Of a DNA stretch of 64,000 nucleotides, positions 33,673 to 42,490 are shown in pieces. The stretch lies in contig NZ_JADWPD010000024.1 in NCBI RefSeq assembly GCF_017308975.1, forward strand, positions 112,081 to 176,080. Reading direction: 5' to 3'. Source of the stretch: Amycolatopsis sp. MtRt-6 (lineage in GTDB: Bacteria; Actinomycetota; Actinomycetes; Mycobacteriales; Pseudonocardiaceae). Position 1 is the first letter of the stretch, and every line of letters starts with the position of its first letter. Below the pieces are notes generated by a model, which was not told where the DNA came from, made no database searches, and saw only the letters and a program-made list of their open reading frames with translations. The translations under genes and the position numbers were made by a program.

Positions 33673-34500
33673 TCAGCGGAGGCCGGTGCTCGTGATGCCC
33701 TGCACGAACCGCCGCTGGAACACCAGGAACACCGCGATGACCGGCACCATCGCCAGCACGCTCACCGCCATCACCGCTTCGATCGGCGAGTTGAACGTGC
33801 CGTGCATCGACTGCAACCCCAGTGGCAACGTGTAGTTGGTGTCCGGCTTCAACGCCACCAGCGGCCAGATGAGATCGTTCCAGCGCCACACGAACGCCAG
33901 GATCACCAGCACCCCGACCAGCGGCCCGCACAGCGGGAGCACGACCCGGCGGAACACCGTCAGCTCGCCCGCGCCGTCCAGCCGGGCCGCTTCCAGCAGC
34001 TCGTCCGGGATGCCCAGCATGAACTGACGCGCGATGAACACCGCGATCCCCTCGGCCGCGCGCGGCAGGATCACCGCCCAGAGGGTGCCGACCAGGTCGA
34101 GCTTGGCGACCACCAGGAACTCCGGCACCATGATCACCTGGATGGGCACCATGATCGTCAGCAGGATGGCCAGGAACACCACGTTCCGGCCACGGAAGCG
34201 GTACTTCGCGAACGCGTACCCCGCCAGCAGGCTGACCAGCACCGTGATCGCGACCCCGGCCACCGTCGTGAGCACCGAGTTCACGGCCCAGCGGCCGACC
34301 GGCTGGCTCTCCCACGCCTCGCGCAGGTTGTCCAGCGTCAAGCTCGGCGGCCACAGCCGCAGGGTGCCGTCGAGCAGGGAGCCGCGGGGCGAGAACGCCG
34401 TGGCGAACATCCAGTACACCGGGAAGATCATCACCAGGCCGCCGGCCAGCAGCAGGGCCCAGATCACCCAGCGGCCCGGTGTCATCCGCGCGCTCGTCAC
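33673..34500 (-). CDS. Sugar ABC transporter permease, MalG type (galactoside operon)
   Basis: This 275-residue permease has about six transmembrane helices and the EAA loop EAARLDGAGELTVF. GTG 34500 is chosen because it overlaps the stop of the upstream permease (GTGA). It is the last gene of the LacI-GH36-ABC operon. No ATPase gene is linked. Confidence 0.9.
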   Translation of the reverse strand: MTSARMTPGRWVIWALLLAGGLVMIFPVYWMFATAFSPRGSLLDGTLRLWPPSLTLDNLREAWESQPVGRWAVNSVLTTVAGVAITVLVSLLAGYAFAKYRFRGRNVVFLAILLTIMVPIQVIMVPEFLVVAKLDLVGTLWAVILPRAAEGIAVFIARQFMLGIPDELLEAARLDGAGELTVFRRVVLPLCGPLVGVLVILAFVWRWNDLIWPLVALKPDTNYTLPLGLQSMHGTFNSPIEAVMAVSVLAMVPVIAVFLVFQRRFVQGITSTGLR

Positions 34501-35372
34501 AGTGTCTCCTCGCGCCGCCGGGAGGCCAGCCACTGCAGCAGCGTGAACACCAGCAGCAGCACCGTCAGCACCACGCCGATGGCGCTCGCGTAGCCCATCT
34601 CGCCCTGGGTGAACGCCGCCCGGAAGATCGCCTGCAGGAGCACCGTCGTGGCGAACCCGGGCCCGCCGCCGGTCAGCACGTAGATCACGTCGAACACCTG
34701 CAGCGAGAAGATCACGTTGACCACCAGGAGCATGAACGTCGTCGGCCGCAGCTGGGGGAACGTCACGAACCGGAACTGCTGCCAGCGGTTCGCCCCGTCC
34801 AAGGTGGACGCTTCGAGCAGGCTGGGCGGCACCGCCTGCAGCGCCGCCAGGTAGATCACCATGCAGAACCCGATGCGGCCCCAGACGATCGCCGCGCTGA
34901 GGGTCACCATGGCCCAGGACGGCGACGTCAGCCACGGCACGCGGGCCAGCCCCAGTGCCTGCAGGAGGTTGTTCAGCACGCCGGCGTCGCCGTTGAAGAT
35001 CCAGTCCATGACCAGCGCGACGACGACGCCCGAGACCACCATCGGCAGGAAGTACAGGCTGCGCAGCAACGCCCGCGCGGGCAAGGGCCGGTTGAGCAGC
35101 ATCGCCAGCAGCAGGCCGAGCGCCATGCTGGTCGGCACCGTCCCGACGGTGAACACGAGCGTGGTGCGCAGGCTCTGCCAGAACAGCGGGTCGGCGGCCA
35201 GCCGGGTGTAGTTGGCCGCGCCGGTCCATTCGCCGTCGCCGAACACGGGGACGTCCTGGAAGCTGAGCACCACCGCGTACCCCAGCGGGACGAACGCGAA
35301 CACGGTGAACAGCGCCAGCGCCGGGGAGATGAACAGGTACGGCGCGAGGGCCGTCCGGTCAGGCGAGCGCAC
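34497..35372 (-). CDS. Sugar ABC transporter permease, MalF type (galactoside operon)
   Basis: This 291-residue permease has six or more transmembrane helices and the EAA loop EASTLDGANRWQQF. It starts at GTG inside the end of the binding-protein gene (14-bp overlap) and overlaps the following permease by 4 bp. Together they form the channel for the sugar bound by the 35359-36654 lipoprotein. Confidence 0.9.
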   Translation of the reverse strand: MRSPDRTALAPYLFISPALALFTVFAFVPLGYAVVLSFQDVPVFGDGEWTGAANYTRLAADPLFWQSLRTTLVFTVGTVPTSMALGLLLAMLLNRPLPARALLRSLYFLPMVVSGVVVALVMDWIFNGDAGVLNNLLQALGLARVPWLTSPSWAMVTLSAAIVWGRIGFCMVIYLAALQAVPPSLLEASTLDGANRWQQFRFVTFPQLRPTTFMLLVVNVIFSLQVFDVIYVLTGGGPGFATTVLLQAIFRAAFTQGEMGYASAIGVVLTVLLLVFTLLQWLASRRREETL

Positions 35373-36654
35373 GGCCGACCTTGTCGGAGATGTTGCGGGC
35401 GGTGGTCTTGGCGTCCTGCTGGCCGGTGAAGCACAGGTCGAGCTCGTCGCCGAGGGCCTGGTTGACCGGGTCGAACTTCGGGCTCGTCTCCACCCGGACC
35501 ATCGCTTCGGGCACGGTCGCCGCCTGCTGGACGAACTTCTGCATCACCGGCGCGTTCGACGCGAACCGCAGCGGCTGCGTCAGCAGCGACTTGCGGACGG
35601 GCAGGAACAGGTCGCGTTCGCAGAAGGACCTCATGTTCTCCTGGTTGCAGACGAACGCGACGAAGTCGGCGGCCAGCTTCTGGTTCTTCGCGCTGCGGGT
35701 GACGCCGAGGACGTTGCCGCCCAGGTCCGACGCCGCCGACGTGCTGCGGATCATGTAGGTGGCGTCCCAGGACCCGGCGGGCAGCGACCCGAACTGCTGC
35801 ATGATCCAGTCGCCGTGGATGAGCATGCCGACGGTGCGCGAGGTGAACAGCTGGTCGGCCGTGCCGTCCTGGGTGGCCTTGATCGTGTCGCCGGCGGGGA
35901 CCAGGCCGTCGGCGTACCAGCTGCGGCTGAACTCGATGGCCTCGATGCCCTTGTCGGCGTCGATCGCGGGGGTCTTGAGGTCGTCCTCGAGGAGCTTCCC
36001 GCCGTGCATGTAGAGGATCGGCAGCCACCGGTACGCGGTGTTGACGCCCTGGAACCCGTAGGCGAAGGCGTACTTGCCGGTCACGCCCTTCACTTTCCGG
36101 GCCGCGTCGCGGAATTCGTCCCACGTCCACGCTTTCGCCAGTTCCGTGGGTGGCGTCACGCCCGCCTTTTCGAGGATGTCCTTGTGGTAGTAGAGGGCGA
36201 AGGTGTCGGTGTGCTGCGGCACGGCGAAGACGCCCTTGTCGGTGCGCACGGCCTGCCAGAACGACGGCGCGAAGTCGTCGCCGTAGCCGGCGGGGAGGTG
36301 GTCGTCGAGTTTGACCAGGCCGCCGTTGCTCGCGTAGCGGCCGTAGGCCTGGTAGGTCATCCGGATGATGTCCGGCGCGGTGCCCGCGGCGAGCTGCGTG
36401 GAGAACCACTGGCCGAAGTCGCCCGAGGGCGTCACGTTCACGGTGATCTTCACGCCCGGGTGGGCGGCGGCGTAGTCCTGGGCGAACTTCGTGTAGGTCT
36501 TGATGTCCTCGGGGATGTTCCAGGTGGACAGCACCAGTTCGGTGCCGTCGCCGCTGTCGGAGCCGCAGGCGGCGAGGGCGGGCACGGCGGCCGCGCCGGC
36601 CAGCCCGGCCGCGGACAGCCGGAGGAAACGGCGGCGATCGATCGAAGGGTTCAT
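35359..36654 (-). CDS. Sugar ABC substrate-binding protein, Tat-type lipoprotein
   Basis: This is a 431-residue CUT1 binding protein. The signal DRRRFLRLSAAG has the twin arginines of Tat export and is followed by the lipobox LAAC (Cys30). It should bind alpha-galactosides such as melibiose, raffinose or galactomanno-oligosaccharides, because the co-operonic enzyme upstream is a GH36 alpha-galactosidase. Its ATG overlaps the GH36 stop (ATGA). Confidence 0.9.
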   Translation of the reverse strand: MNPSIDRRRFLRLSAAGLAGAAAVPALAACGSDSGDGTELVLSTWNIPEDIKTYTKFAQDYAAAHPGVKITVNVTPSGDFGQWFSTQLAAGTAPDIIRMTYQAYGRYASNGGLVKLDDHLPAGYGDDFAPSFWQAVRTDKGVFAVPQHTDTFALYYHKDILEKAGVTPPTELAKAWTWDEFRDAARKVKGVTGKYAFAYGFQGVNTAYRWLPILYMHGGKLLEDDLKTPAIDADKGIEAIEFSRSWYADGLVPAGDTIKATQDGTADQLFTSRTVGMLIHGDWIMQQFGSLPAGSWDATYMIRSTSAASDLGGNVLGVTRSAKNQKLAADFVAFVCNQENMRSFCERDLFLPVRKSLLTQPLRFASNAPVMQKFVQQAATVPEAMVRVETSPKFDPVNQALGDELDLCFTGQQDAKTTARNISDKVGRALA

Positions 36655-38750
36655 GGTGTTTCTCCTCGGGTGCGTCGTTGCAGCCGGATGAGCCGGGCCG
36701 ACGGCCCGGCCGGGAGGGAGATCCGCAGGGCGCCCTGGGCCCCGGCGACGTCGATGCCGGTGGGCAGGTCGGCGGGGAAGAGCACCCGGACCAGCGCCGG
36801 GTCGCCGCCGGGCCACGGCAGCGGCAGGGTCACGGTGCCCGCCGTGGTGCCCCGGTGCCACACGGCCAGCACGCAGTCGTGGTCGTCGTGGACCGCCAGC
36901 GCGAGCCACGGGTCGTCCCGGCCGGGCAGCCCCAGCGGCCAGTGGGGTTGCCCGCGCGCGAGCAGGCTCCGGTGGTGCTTGTAGACCTCGATCGCGGTGC
37001 GGACCCGCTCGGCCTCGCCGGCGTTCATGCGGTCGATCCGCCCGCTCAGGTGCACGCGCCCCAGCATGGCGTTGACCAGGCAGAACGACGCCTCTTCGGG
37101 CCCGTGCCCCGGCTGCGGGTACGCCCAGACGGCGCTTTGCTCCGGGGCCACGGCGGACGGCGCGGCCGCCGCGATCGGCGCGTAGCGGCGGTGGTCCTTC
37201 TGGTCGCTGGTCGACTGCAGGGCGGTGCGGGAGAGCAGCGCGTAGTCCATCCGCATCCCCCCGGACGCGCAGTTTTCCAGCACCAGCGCGGGATGCCGGG
37301 CGAGCACGCCGTCGAGCCACGCGAGGAACGCGCGGTTGTGCCCGAGCAGCCCGGCGCCGGTGCTCTCGCCGCCGGCGTCCGTGCCCGCCGTGCTGATGTT
37401 GTAGTCCAGCTTGAGGTAGCCGGCGCCGAGCTCGCCGACGAGCCGGTCGACCACCCGGTCCATCCGCTCGCGCACGGCGGCGCAGCGGTAGTCCAGGTGG
37501 AACCGGCCGTTCTCCCGCACCCGGACGCCGCTGTCGGTGAAGAACGCGTCCGCGGGCAGCTGGTCCACCACGGGACTGCGGACGCCGACGACCTCCGGTT
37601 CCAGCCACAGGCCGGGTGTCATGCCGGCGTCGGTGATGCGGCGCAGCGTCGCCTCGATGCCGTGCGGGAAGCGGACGGTGGACGGTTCCCACTCGCCGAC
37701 GGTGTCCCACCAGGTGCCCTCGTCGGCGTACCAGCCGGCGTCGAGCACGAAGTACTCCGCGCCGGCTGCGGCGGCCGCGTCGATCAACGGGCCGAGGTCG
37801 GCTTCGGTCGCGTCGCCGTCGAGGCAGTTCATGTAGTCGTTGAAGATGACGGGCAGCCGTTCGAGGTCGGGTGCCGGACGGCGGATCGCGCGCCGGTACC
37901 GCGTCAGGGCGCGGAACCCGCCGGCCAGGCCGCCGGTGGTGGCGGCGATGGCGACCGGCACGGTGGCGAACGATTCGCCCGGCGCGAGGGTGGCGCGCCA
38001 GTGGTGTTCGCGGCCGGTGGGGCCGGCGGCCTGCACGTACAGCGAGCCGTGGTGGTCGCCCAGCTCCCAGTGCCAGGCGCCGCAGTGCTCGACCTGCCAC
38101 ACCCAGACGAGGTCGCGTTCGAGGTCTTCGACGGCGCCCACCGGCAGGAAGTCCCCGCTGGACCAGCTGCCGGCCGCGGTGACCGCGTGGCGGCCCTTGG
38201 CGGTGCCCTGCCCGTCGTCGAAGGGCCGGATGTCGACCAGACCGGCCTGCTCGGCGGTGAGCTGCTGCCAGCGCAGTTCCGCGGTCCAGGCGTTGCGTGC
38301 CTCGTGGAGGCGAAGCTTTTCCATCGGGCCGAAACCGGTGACGGCCAGCGAGGAAACGTACGTCAGCGTCAGCGGCGCCCGGCCGGCGTTGGTGGCTTCG
38401 GAGCGGACGCGGATCACCTCGGTCCCGGCCAGGTGCTCCAGCGCGGTGCGCACGCGGAGTCCCCGTGCGTCGTCGCCCTGCTCCACCCACAGCGTCGTAC
38501 CGTCCGAAGTGGACTCCTCGGTGTGGCCGGTGTAGCGCAGGCCGGCCGTCACGGCGTACGGCCGGTGCTGGGCCGACGTGCTGTTGCCCAGCCGGCCCGC
38601 GCCCGGGCTGTCGAGCTCGACCAGCGCGACGCCCGGCCCGGCCGGTGGCGGGCCGGCCCCGGGCACCATCCCGAGCACCCGCACCGGGCCCGCCGGATCG
38701 GTCACCAGGTGCACGGCGATGCCGCCCGCGGTCCAGGACAACGTGTTCAT
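36651..38750 (-). CDS. GH36 alpha-galactosidase, cytoplasmic
   Basis: This 699-residue enzyme hydrolyses alpha-galactosides brought in by the linked ABC system and has no signal peptide. The beta-sandwich N-terminal domain (~1-290) precedes a TIM barrel with FVLDAGWY, GLWLEPEVV, GYLKLDYN (nucleophile Asp449), ENCASGG and STSDQKDH (acid Asp516). Length fits bacterial GH36. It lies 15 bp downstream of the LacI gene and overlaps the binding-protein gene, so it belongs to the same operon. Confidence 0.94.
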   Translation of the reverse strand: MNTLSWTAGGIAVHLVTDPAGPVRVLGMVPGAGPPPAGPGVALVELDSPGAGRLGNSTSAQHRPYAVTAGLRYTGHTEESTSDGTTLWVEQGDDARGLRVRTALEHLAGTEVIRVRSEATNAGRAPLTLTYVSSLAVTGFGPMEKLRLHEARNAWTAELRWQQLTAEQAGLVDIRPFDDGQGTAKGRHAVTAAGSWSSGDFLPVGAVEDLERDLVWVWQVEHCGAWHWELGDHHGSLYVQAAGPTGREHHWRATLAPGESFATVPVAIAATTGGLAGGFRALTRYRRAIRRPAPDLERLPVIFNDYMNCLDGDATEADLGPLIDAAAAAGAEYFVLDAGWYADEGTWWDTVGEWEPSTVRFPHGIEATLRRITDAGMTPGLWLEPEVVGVRSPVVDQLPADAFFTDSGVRVRENGRFHLDYRCAAVRERMDRVVDRLVGELGAGYLKLDYNISTAGTDAGGESTGAGLLGHNRAFLAWLDGVLARHPALVLENCASGGMRMDYALLSRTALQSTSDQKDHRRYAPIAAAAPSAVAPEQSAVWAYPQPGHGPEEASFCLVNAMLGRVHLSGRIDRMNAGEAERVRTAIEVYKHHRSLLARGQPHWPLGLPGRDDPWLALAVHDDHDCVLAVWHRGTTAGTVTLPLPWPGGDPALVRVLFPADLPTGIDVAGAQGALRISLPAGPSARLIRLQRRTRGETP

Positions 38751-38765
38751 GCGTGCCTCCCCGTG

Positions 38766-39824
38766 TCACGGCCGCTTCGGCGGCCCGCTGCTTTCCCGGA
38801 CGATCAGTTCGGGCTTCCGCGCGGTCAGCGGCCGCCGCGGGGCGGCCGGGACCAGTACGCCGTGGAGCAGGGCGAAGCCGTCTCGGCCGAGGCCGGCGAA
38901 GTCCTGGTGCACGGTCGTCAGGGCCGGCGTGTAGTAGGCCGCCTGCGGGACGTCGTCGAAGCCGACCACGCTCACGTCGCCCGGCACCCGCCGCCCGGCT
39001 TCGTGCAGCGCCCGCATGACGCCGAGGGCGAGGTCGTCGTTGCCGCACAGGACCGCCGTCACGTCGGTGTCGGCCGCGAGCGCCCGGCCGGCTTCGTACC
39101 CCGACCGCGGTGTCCACGCGGCCTGGACGGGCTCGGGCGCCGCCACGCCGGCGTCGGCCAGCGCCTGCCGCCAGCCGTGGATCCGGTCGCCGCGCCCGCT
39201 GGACGACGGGATCGCCACGTGGTGCACGGTCCGGTGGCCCAGCTCCAGCAGGTATCGCGTGGCGTGGGCCGCCGCCGCGCCGTCGTCCAGCCGGATCATC
39301 GGGCAACGCGGGTCGAGCGGGGCGGCGGAGGCCTCCGCGAGCGCCACCACCGCGCCCCCGGGCGGAACCGCGTGCAGTGCCTGGATGCCGACCTGGTCCC
39401 AGGCGATGACGAGGAGCGCTCCGGCGGAAGGATCACCCGCCCGGGCGACGGTCGCCGCCAGCATTTCCGGTGCCACCGACGCCAGCGCGCAGACGCCCAC
39501 GGAGTACCCGGCCTCCCGCGCGGCCGCCTCGATGCCCTGCAGGGCCGCGCCGTAGCCGTAGAGCGAGGTGTCGGAGACCAGCACGGTGACCGCCTTGACC
39601 TGCCCGCTGGCCAGGGCGGTGGCGACGCGGCTCGGGCGGAACCCGAGTTCCGCGATGGCGCGGTTCACCCGCTCCCGGGTGTCGCCGGTGACCCGGGGGT
39701 TGCCGTTGATCACCCGCGACACGGTCTGGTGCGAGACACCCGCCACCCGGGCGACGTCGCGGATGCTCACCTTGCGCTGTTCCATGTGACCGGTCACCGG
39801 CACTTCGGCGGAGGAATTGTTCAT
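38766..39824 (-). CDS. LacI-family repressor of the alpha-galactoside operon
   Basis: This ~352-residue LacI regulator has its HTH near residues 18-40 (VSIRDVARVAGVSHQTVSRVING) and hinge LGFRPSRVATALASG, then the effector domain ending GFDDVPQAAYYTPALTTVHQ. It heads the operon LacI-GH36-binding protein-permeases, so it is autoregulated. The start is uncertain: ATG 39824 has AAAAGG upstream, while ATG 39785 would put one operator immediately before the start codon. Confidence 0.9.
   Translation of the reverse strand: MNNSSAEVPVTGHMEQRKVSIRDVARVAGVSHQTVSRVINGNPRVTGDTRERVNRAIAELGFRPSRVATALASGQVKAVTVLVSDTSLYGYGAALQGIEAAAREAGYSVGVCALASVAPEMLAATVARAGDPSAGALLVIAWDQVGIQALHAVPPGGAVVALAEASAAPLDPRCPMIRLDDGAAAAHATRYLLELGHRTVHHVAIPSSSGRGDRIHGWRQALADAGVAAPEPVQAAWTPRSGYEAGRALAADTDVTAVLCGNDDLALGVMRALHEAGRRVPGDVSVVGFDDVPQAAYYTPALTTVHQDFAGLGRDGFALLHGVLVPAAPRRPLTARKPELIVRESSGPPKRP
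39783..39797. promoter_or_regulatory. LacI operator copy 1, CATGTGACCGGTCAC
   Basis: The core GTGACCGGTCAC (39786-39797) is a perfect palindrome and shares CATGTGACCGGT with the site at 39875. It falls within the extreme 5' part of the repressor gene or directly before it, depending on the start chosen. Confidence 0.5.
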
Positions 39825-39874
39825 CGTCGACGCCTTTTCGCTCAACCCATTGTCCGGCTCGTTCTCCGGTGGTC

Positions 39875-39892
39875 CATGTGACCGGTAACATG
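39875..39892. promoter_or_regulatory. LacI operator copy 2, CATGTGACCGGTAACATG
   Basis: This 18-bp near-perfect palindrome (one mismatched pair) lies 51 bp upstream of ATG 39824 and about 90 bp from copy 1. It is the likely main operator of the alpha-galactoside operon. The remainder of the gap to the next gene (39893-40119) contains a CGATCGGCCGATC palindrome but no gene. Confidence 0.65.
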
Positions 39893-40119
39893 AAATGCGG
39901 ATCCTGACGTTAGTAGGCGTGACGCGCCTGGTCAAGCGGTTGCGGACTTCGACGAATTCGACGTCGTGTGCGCTACGGTCGATCGGCCGATCCGGTTGTT
40001 TCGAAAAGGTCACGACCGCGTGGCGATCATGAGATTTACAAATCGGCCGCGTGCGCCCTAGTCTCCACGCGGGATCGGGATGCGCGCATTCTTCGCGTGG
40101 GGGTTCGGGAGGTGGCCGC

Positions 40120-40380
40120 GTGGCGTACGTGACGCGGGTGCGGCGGGAACGGGTGTCGGTCGACGAGCTGGTGCGCCGGGTGCAGGCCGAGGAACGGGTG
40201 CGCCGGGCCGCGGCGGACGGCGGGCCGCACCGCCTCCACGCGGCGCGGGTCCGGCGGCGCTGCCGCCTGGTCGCCTTCGGCGCCGTCGTGGTGTTCCTGG
40301 CTTCCTTCGGCCGGCCCGCCGGAGCGATCGCGCTGCCGGACGTCCGGCCGATCCTGCCGCCGACCGCGGCCGGGCGCTGA
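40120..40380 (+). CDS. Small hypothetical protein with one membrane segment
   Basis: This 86-residue protein is not recognised. It has a basic, helical N-terminal part (RVSVDELVRRVQAEERVRRAA) and a single hydrophobic segment (~54-75, RLVAFGAVVVFLASFGRPAGAIA). The GTG start follows a strong GGGAGGTGG. The stop is 4 bp before the HTH-less LacI-like gene, which has no ribosome-binding site of its own, so the two are likely translationally coupled. A role as membrane partner of that protein is speculation. Confidence 0.5.
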   Translation: MAYVTRVRRERVSVDELVRRVQAEERVRRAAADGGPHRLHAARVRRRCRLVAFGAVVVFLASFGRPAGAIALPDVRPILPPTAAGR

Positions 40381-40384
40381 GCCG

Positions 40385-41251
40385 GTGCTGCCGAGGGGGC
40401 AGGCCGGTGGCGCGGCGGTGGTGCTGCCGGAGCCGGGGCGGTCGATCGGCGTGCTGGCCACGACGCTGGCGACGCTGGGGGCCGGCCGGACGTTCGACGC
40501 CGTCGCTCAGGCGGCCGCGGCCGAGGGGTACACGGTCAAGCTGATCCCGCTGGGCAAGCCGGCCCCCGGCGCGGTGCCGGAGGCGGGCCGGGACCTGGGC
40601 GAGCACGGCGTCGACGGCCTGGTCGTGCTGGTCGGGGAGTACCCCTGGGACGGGATCGTGGTCCCCAGGGACATGCCGGTGGTGGTCGTCGATTCCAGCT
40701 CCGGCACCGGCTATCCGGCGGTGGACACCGATCAGGAGCAGGGTGCGGTGCTGGCGACCGAGCACCTGCTCAAGCTGGGGCACGAAACGGTGTGGCACGT
40801 CGCGGGCCCGTCGGATTCGCGCGCGGCCGAGCGCCGGGAGCGGGCCTGGCGGCGGACGCTGACGCGGTTCGACCGCCGGGTGCCGTTGCCGGTGGTGGGG
40901 GACTGGACGGCCGAGTCGGGGCACACGCTGGGCCGGGTCCTGGCGCACGACCCGGCGGTGACGGCGGTGTTCGCGGCGAACGACCAGATGGCGCTGGGTC
41001 TGCTGCGGGCACTGCACGAGGCCGGCCGATCGGTGCCGGGCGAGGTCAGTGTCGTGGGCTTCGACGACATGCCGGAGGCGGCGAGCTTCTGGCCACCGCT
41101 GACGACGATCCGGCAGTCGTTCCCGGAGCTGGGCCGCCGGGTGGTGCGGACGCTGCTCGGGGAGATCCGGTCGGGCATCCGGGCCGCGGCGCCCGGGAGC
41201 GTGCCGGTGACGCTCGTCGTGCGGGGCAGCACCGGCCCGCCACCCTGGTGA
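40385..41251 (+). CDS. LacI-type effector-binding domain protein lacking the HTH
   Basis: This 288-residue protein is the periplasmic-binding-like half of a LacI regulator (SIGVLATTLATLG, GVDGLVVLVGEY, LKLGHETVWHVAGPSDS, FAANDQMALGLLRALHE, VSVVGFDDMPEAA) and ends in GSTGPPPW. The first 17 residues contain no helix-turn-helix or hinge helix. A close paralogue with the same truncation is at 53994. It could be a ligand-responsive partner, a sugar sensor, or a dominant-negative subunit of other LacI proteins. It has no signal peptide. Confidence 0.85.
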   Translation: MLPRGQAGGAAVVLPEPGRSIGVLATTLATLGAGRTFDAVAQAAAAEGYTVKLIPLGKPAPGAVPEAGRDLGEHGVDGLVVLVGEYPWDGIVVPRDMPVVVVDSSSGTGYPAVDTDQEQGAVLATEHLLKLGHETVWHVAGPSDSRAAERRERAWRRTLTRFDRRVPLPVVGDWTAESGHTLGRVLAHDPAVTAVFAANDQMALGLLRALHEAGRSVPGEVSVVGFDDMPEAASFWPPLTTIRQSFPELGRRVVRTLLGEIRSGIRAAAPGSVPVTLVVRGSTGPPPW

Positions 41252-41270
41252 CCCGGATCGGCCCGGTCGC

Positions 41271-41399
41271 TCAGCGTTCTTGCGGCGCGGGCCCGGCGTC
41301 GGGGTTCGCGGGCCGCGCACCGCGCCGGAGGTCGGCCTCGGTCCGGATCCGGATGCGCTTCGGGTTGGCGACGCCGGTGGGGGTGGGGTTCTCGTTCAC
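41271..41399 (-). CDS. Possible 42-residue small protein
   Basis: A short GTG-started frame has strongly GC-biased third positions and the sequence VNENPTPTGVANPKRIRIRT, then EADLRRGARPANPDAG. It has a basic middle and no signal or membrane segment. A weak inverted repeat (CCCGGG/CCCCGG) lies upstream and no clear ribosome-binding site is seen. It lies in the otherwise empty 41252-41585 gap. I do not recognise it. Confidence 0.35.
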   Translation of the reverse strand: MNENPTPTGVANPKRIRIRTEADLRRGARPANPDAGPAPQER

Positions 41400-41585
41400 G
41401 TCCCGGGTTTACCCCCGGACCGGTGCGCCGAACAGTGATCCGTGGCACCCGGTCCTGATCCGGCGCCCGCCGGACCGCGGATCCGGTGTCCACTGGGGAC
41501 AGTGCTCAGGCGGCCGGCGCCGGCGGCACCCCACGACGGGCTCGAACTCGGGCACCCCGTACCGGATCCCGACCCCAACCGCCAC

Positions 41586-42368
41586 TCAGGCGTGGCCGGC
41601 CCCGAACAGGTACCGGTTGGCGATGTCGATCAAGAACCGGCCCCCATACCCCGGGTACCGGTCCACGATCGCCTTCTTGTACGCCTCGCCGTCATCCCCG
41701 AGCAGCTCCTCCGCGTCGGCCAGGTACTGGCCCACCTCGCCGAACACCTCCGGCCCGGCCGGTGTGCCGTGGCCGACGAGGACCGTGTCGTACCCCGCTT
41801 CGCCCGCCAGGCGCTCGACCGCCTTGCGCCAGCCCGCGATGTCGTTGTTGCCCAGGAACAGGTGGATGTCGTGGTACACCAGGTCCTGGGCGACGAGCAC
41901 GCCCTGCTCGGGCAGCTTGATCACCAGCTCGTCGGCCGCCTCGCCGCCGGTGTAGGCCTCGAACACGAACGGGACTCCGTCGATCACCTCGGTGCCCGGC
42001 TCGATGACCACCGCCGGGGTGACTTCGGCCGTCAGGATCGGGGCGCCGGTCGGGTCCTGGCCGTCCTCGAGGCCGGCGATCTGGTCGCGGACCACCGCGA
42101 GCGCGTGCACCGGGGCGCCGAAGCGGGCGGCGCCGCCGAAGTGGTCGGGGTGCGCGTGCGTGATGATCACCCGGTCGAGGGGCTTGCCCAGGCCGCGGGC
42201 GTAGGCCGCGACCTCGTCGGCGTAGCCGCGGACGAACTGCGCGTCGACGACGACGACCCGCGACGGCGTCTCGATCAGCTGGGTGGTGACGTTGACGCTG
42301 TCGTCCGGTGCCATGTAGCTGTGCAGGCGCACCGCGCCCTTGCCGATGACGGTGACCGTGCCGTTCAT
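41586..42368 (-). CDS. Metallo-beta-lactamase-fold hydrolase
   Basis: This 260-residue MBL-fold enzyme has the zinc motif THAHPDHFGG and later ligands in VAQDLVYHD and LVGHGTPAG. The N-terminal part resembles lactonase/quinone-type MBL proteins. The substrate is unknown. It is divergent from an AraC-type activator at 42491, which could control it. Confidence 0.87.
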   Translation of the reverse strand: MNGTVTVIGKGAVRLHSYMAPDDSVNVTTQLIETPSRVVVVDAQFVRGYADEVAAYARGLGKPLDRVIITHAHPDHFGGAARFGAPVHALAVVRDQIAGLEDGQDPTGAPILTAEVTPAVVIEPGTEVIDGVPFVFEAYTGGEAADELVIKLPEQGVLVAQDLVYHDIHLFLGNNDIAGWRKAVERLAGEAGYDTVLVGHGTPAGPEVFGEVGQYLADAEELLGDDGEAYKKAIVDRYPGYGGRFLIDIANRYLFGAGHA

Positions 42369-42490
42369 GATCGTTCCTCCTGGTCGGACGGCGACCTGCC
42401 GCCGTCGTGGTCACCACTTTCGTCCCGGACCCCCAGGCCGGCGAGATACCGTGGAGACTCCCCATGGTCAAAAACGGACACGGAGCTGTG

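Noticed and set aside
35359..39306. A 1315-codon minus-strand open frame across the GH36 and ABC genes
   Set aside because: It is the binding-protein frame extended upstream through the GH36 gene. The real gene starts at ATG 36654, and the extension has Arg/Pro-rich shadow composition.
36678..39881. A 1067-codon plus-strand frame opposite GH36 and LacI
   Set aside because: It is the reverse complement shadow of genuine genes in GC-rich DNA, with no domain and unlikely composition.
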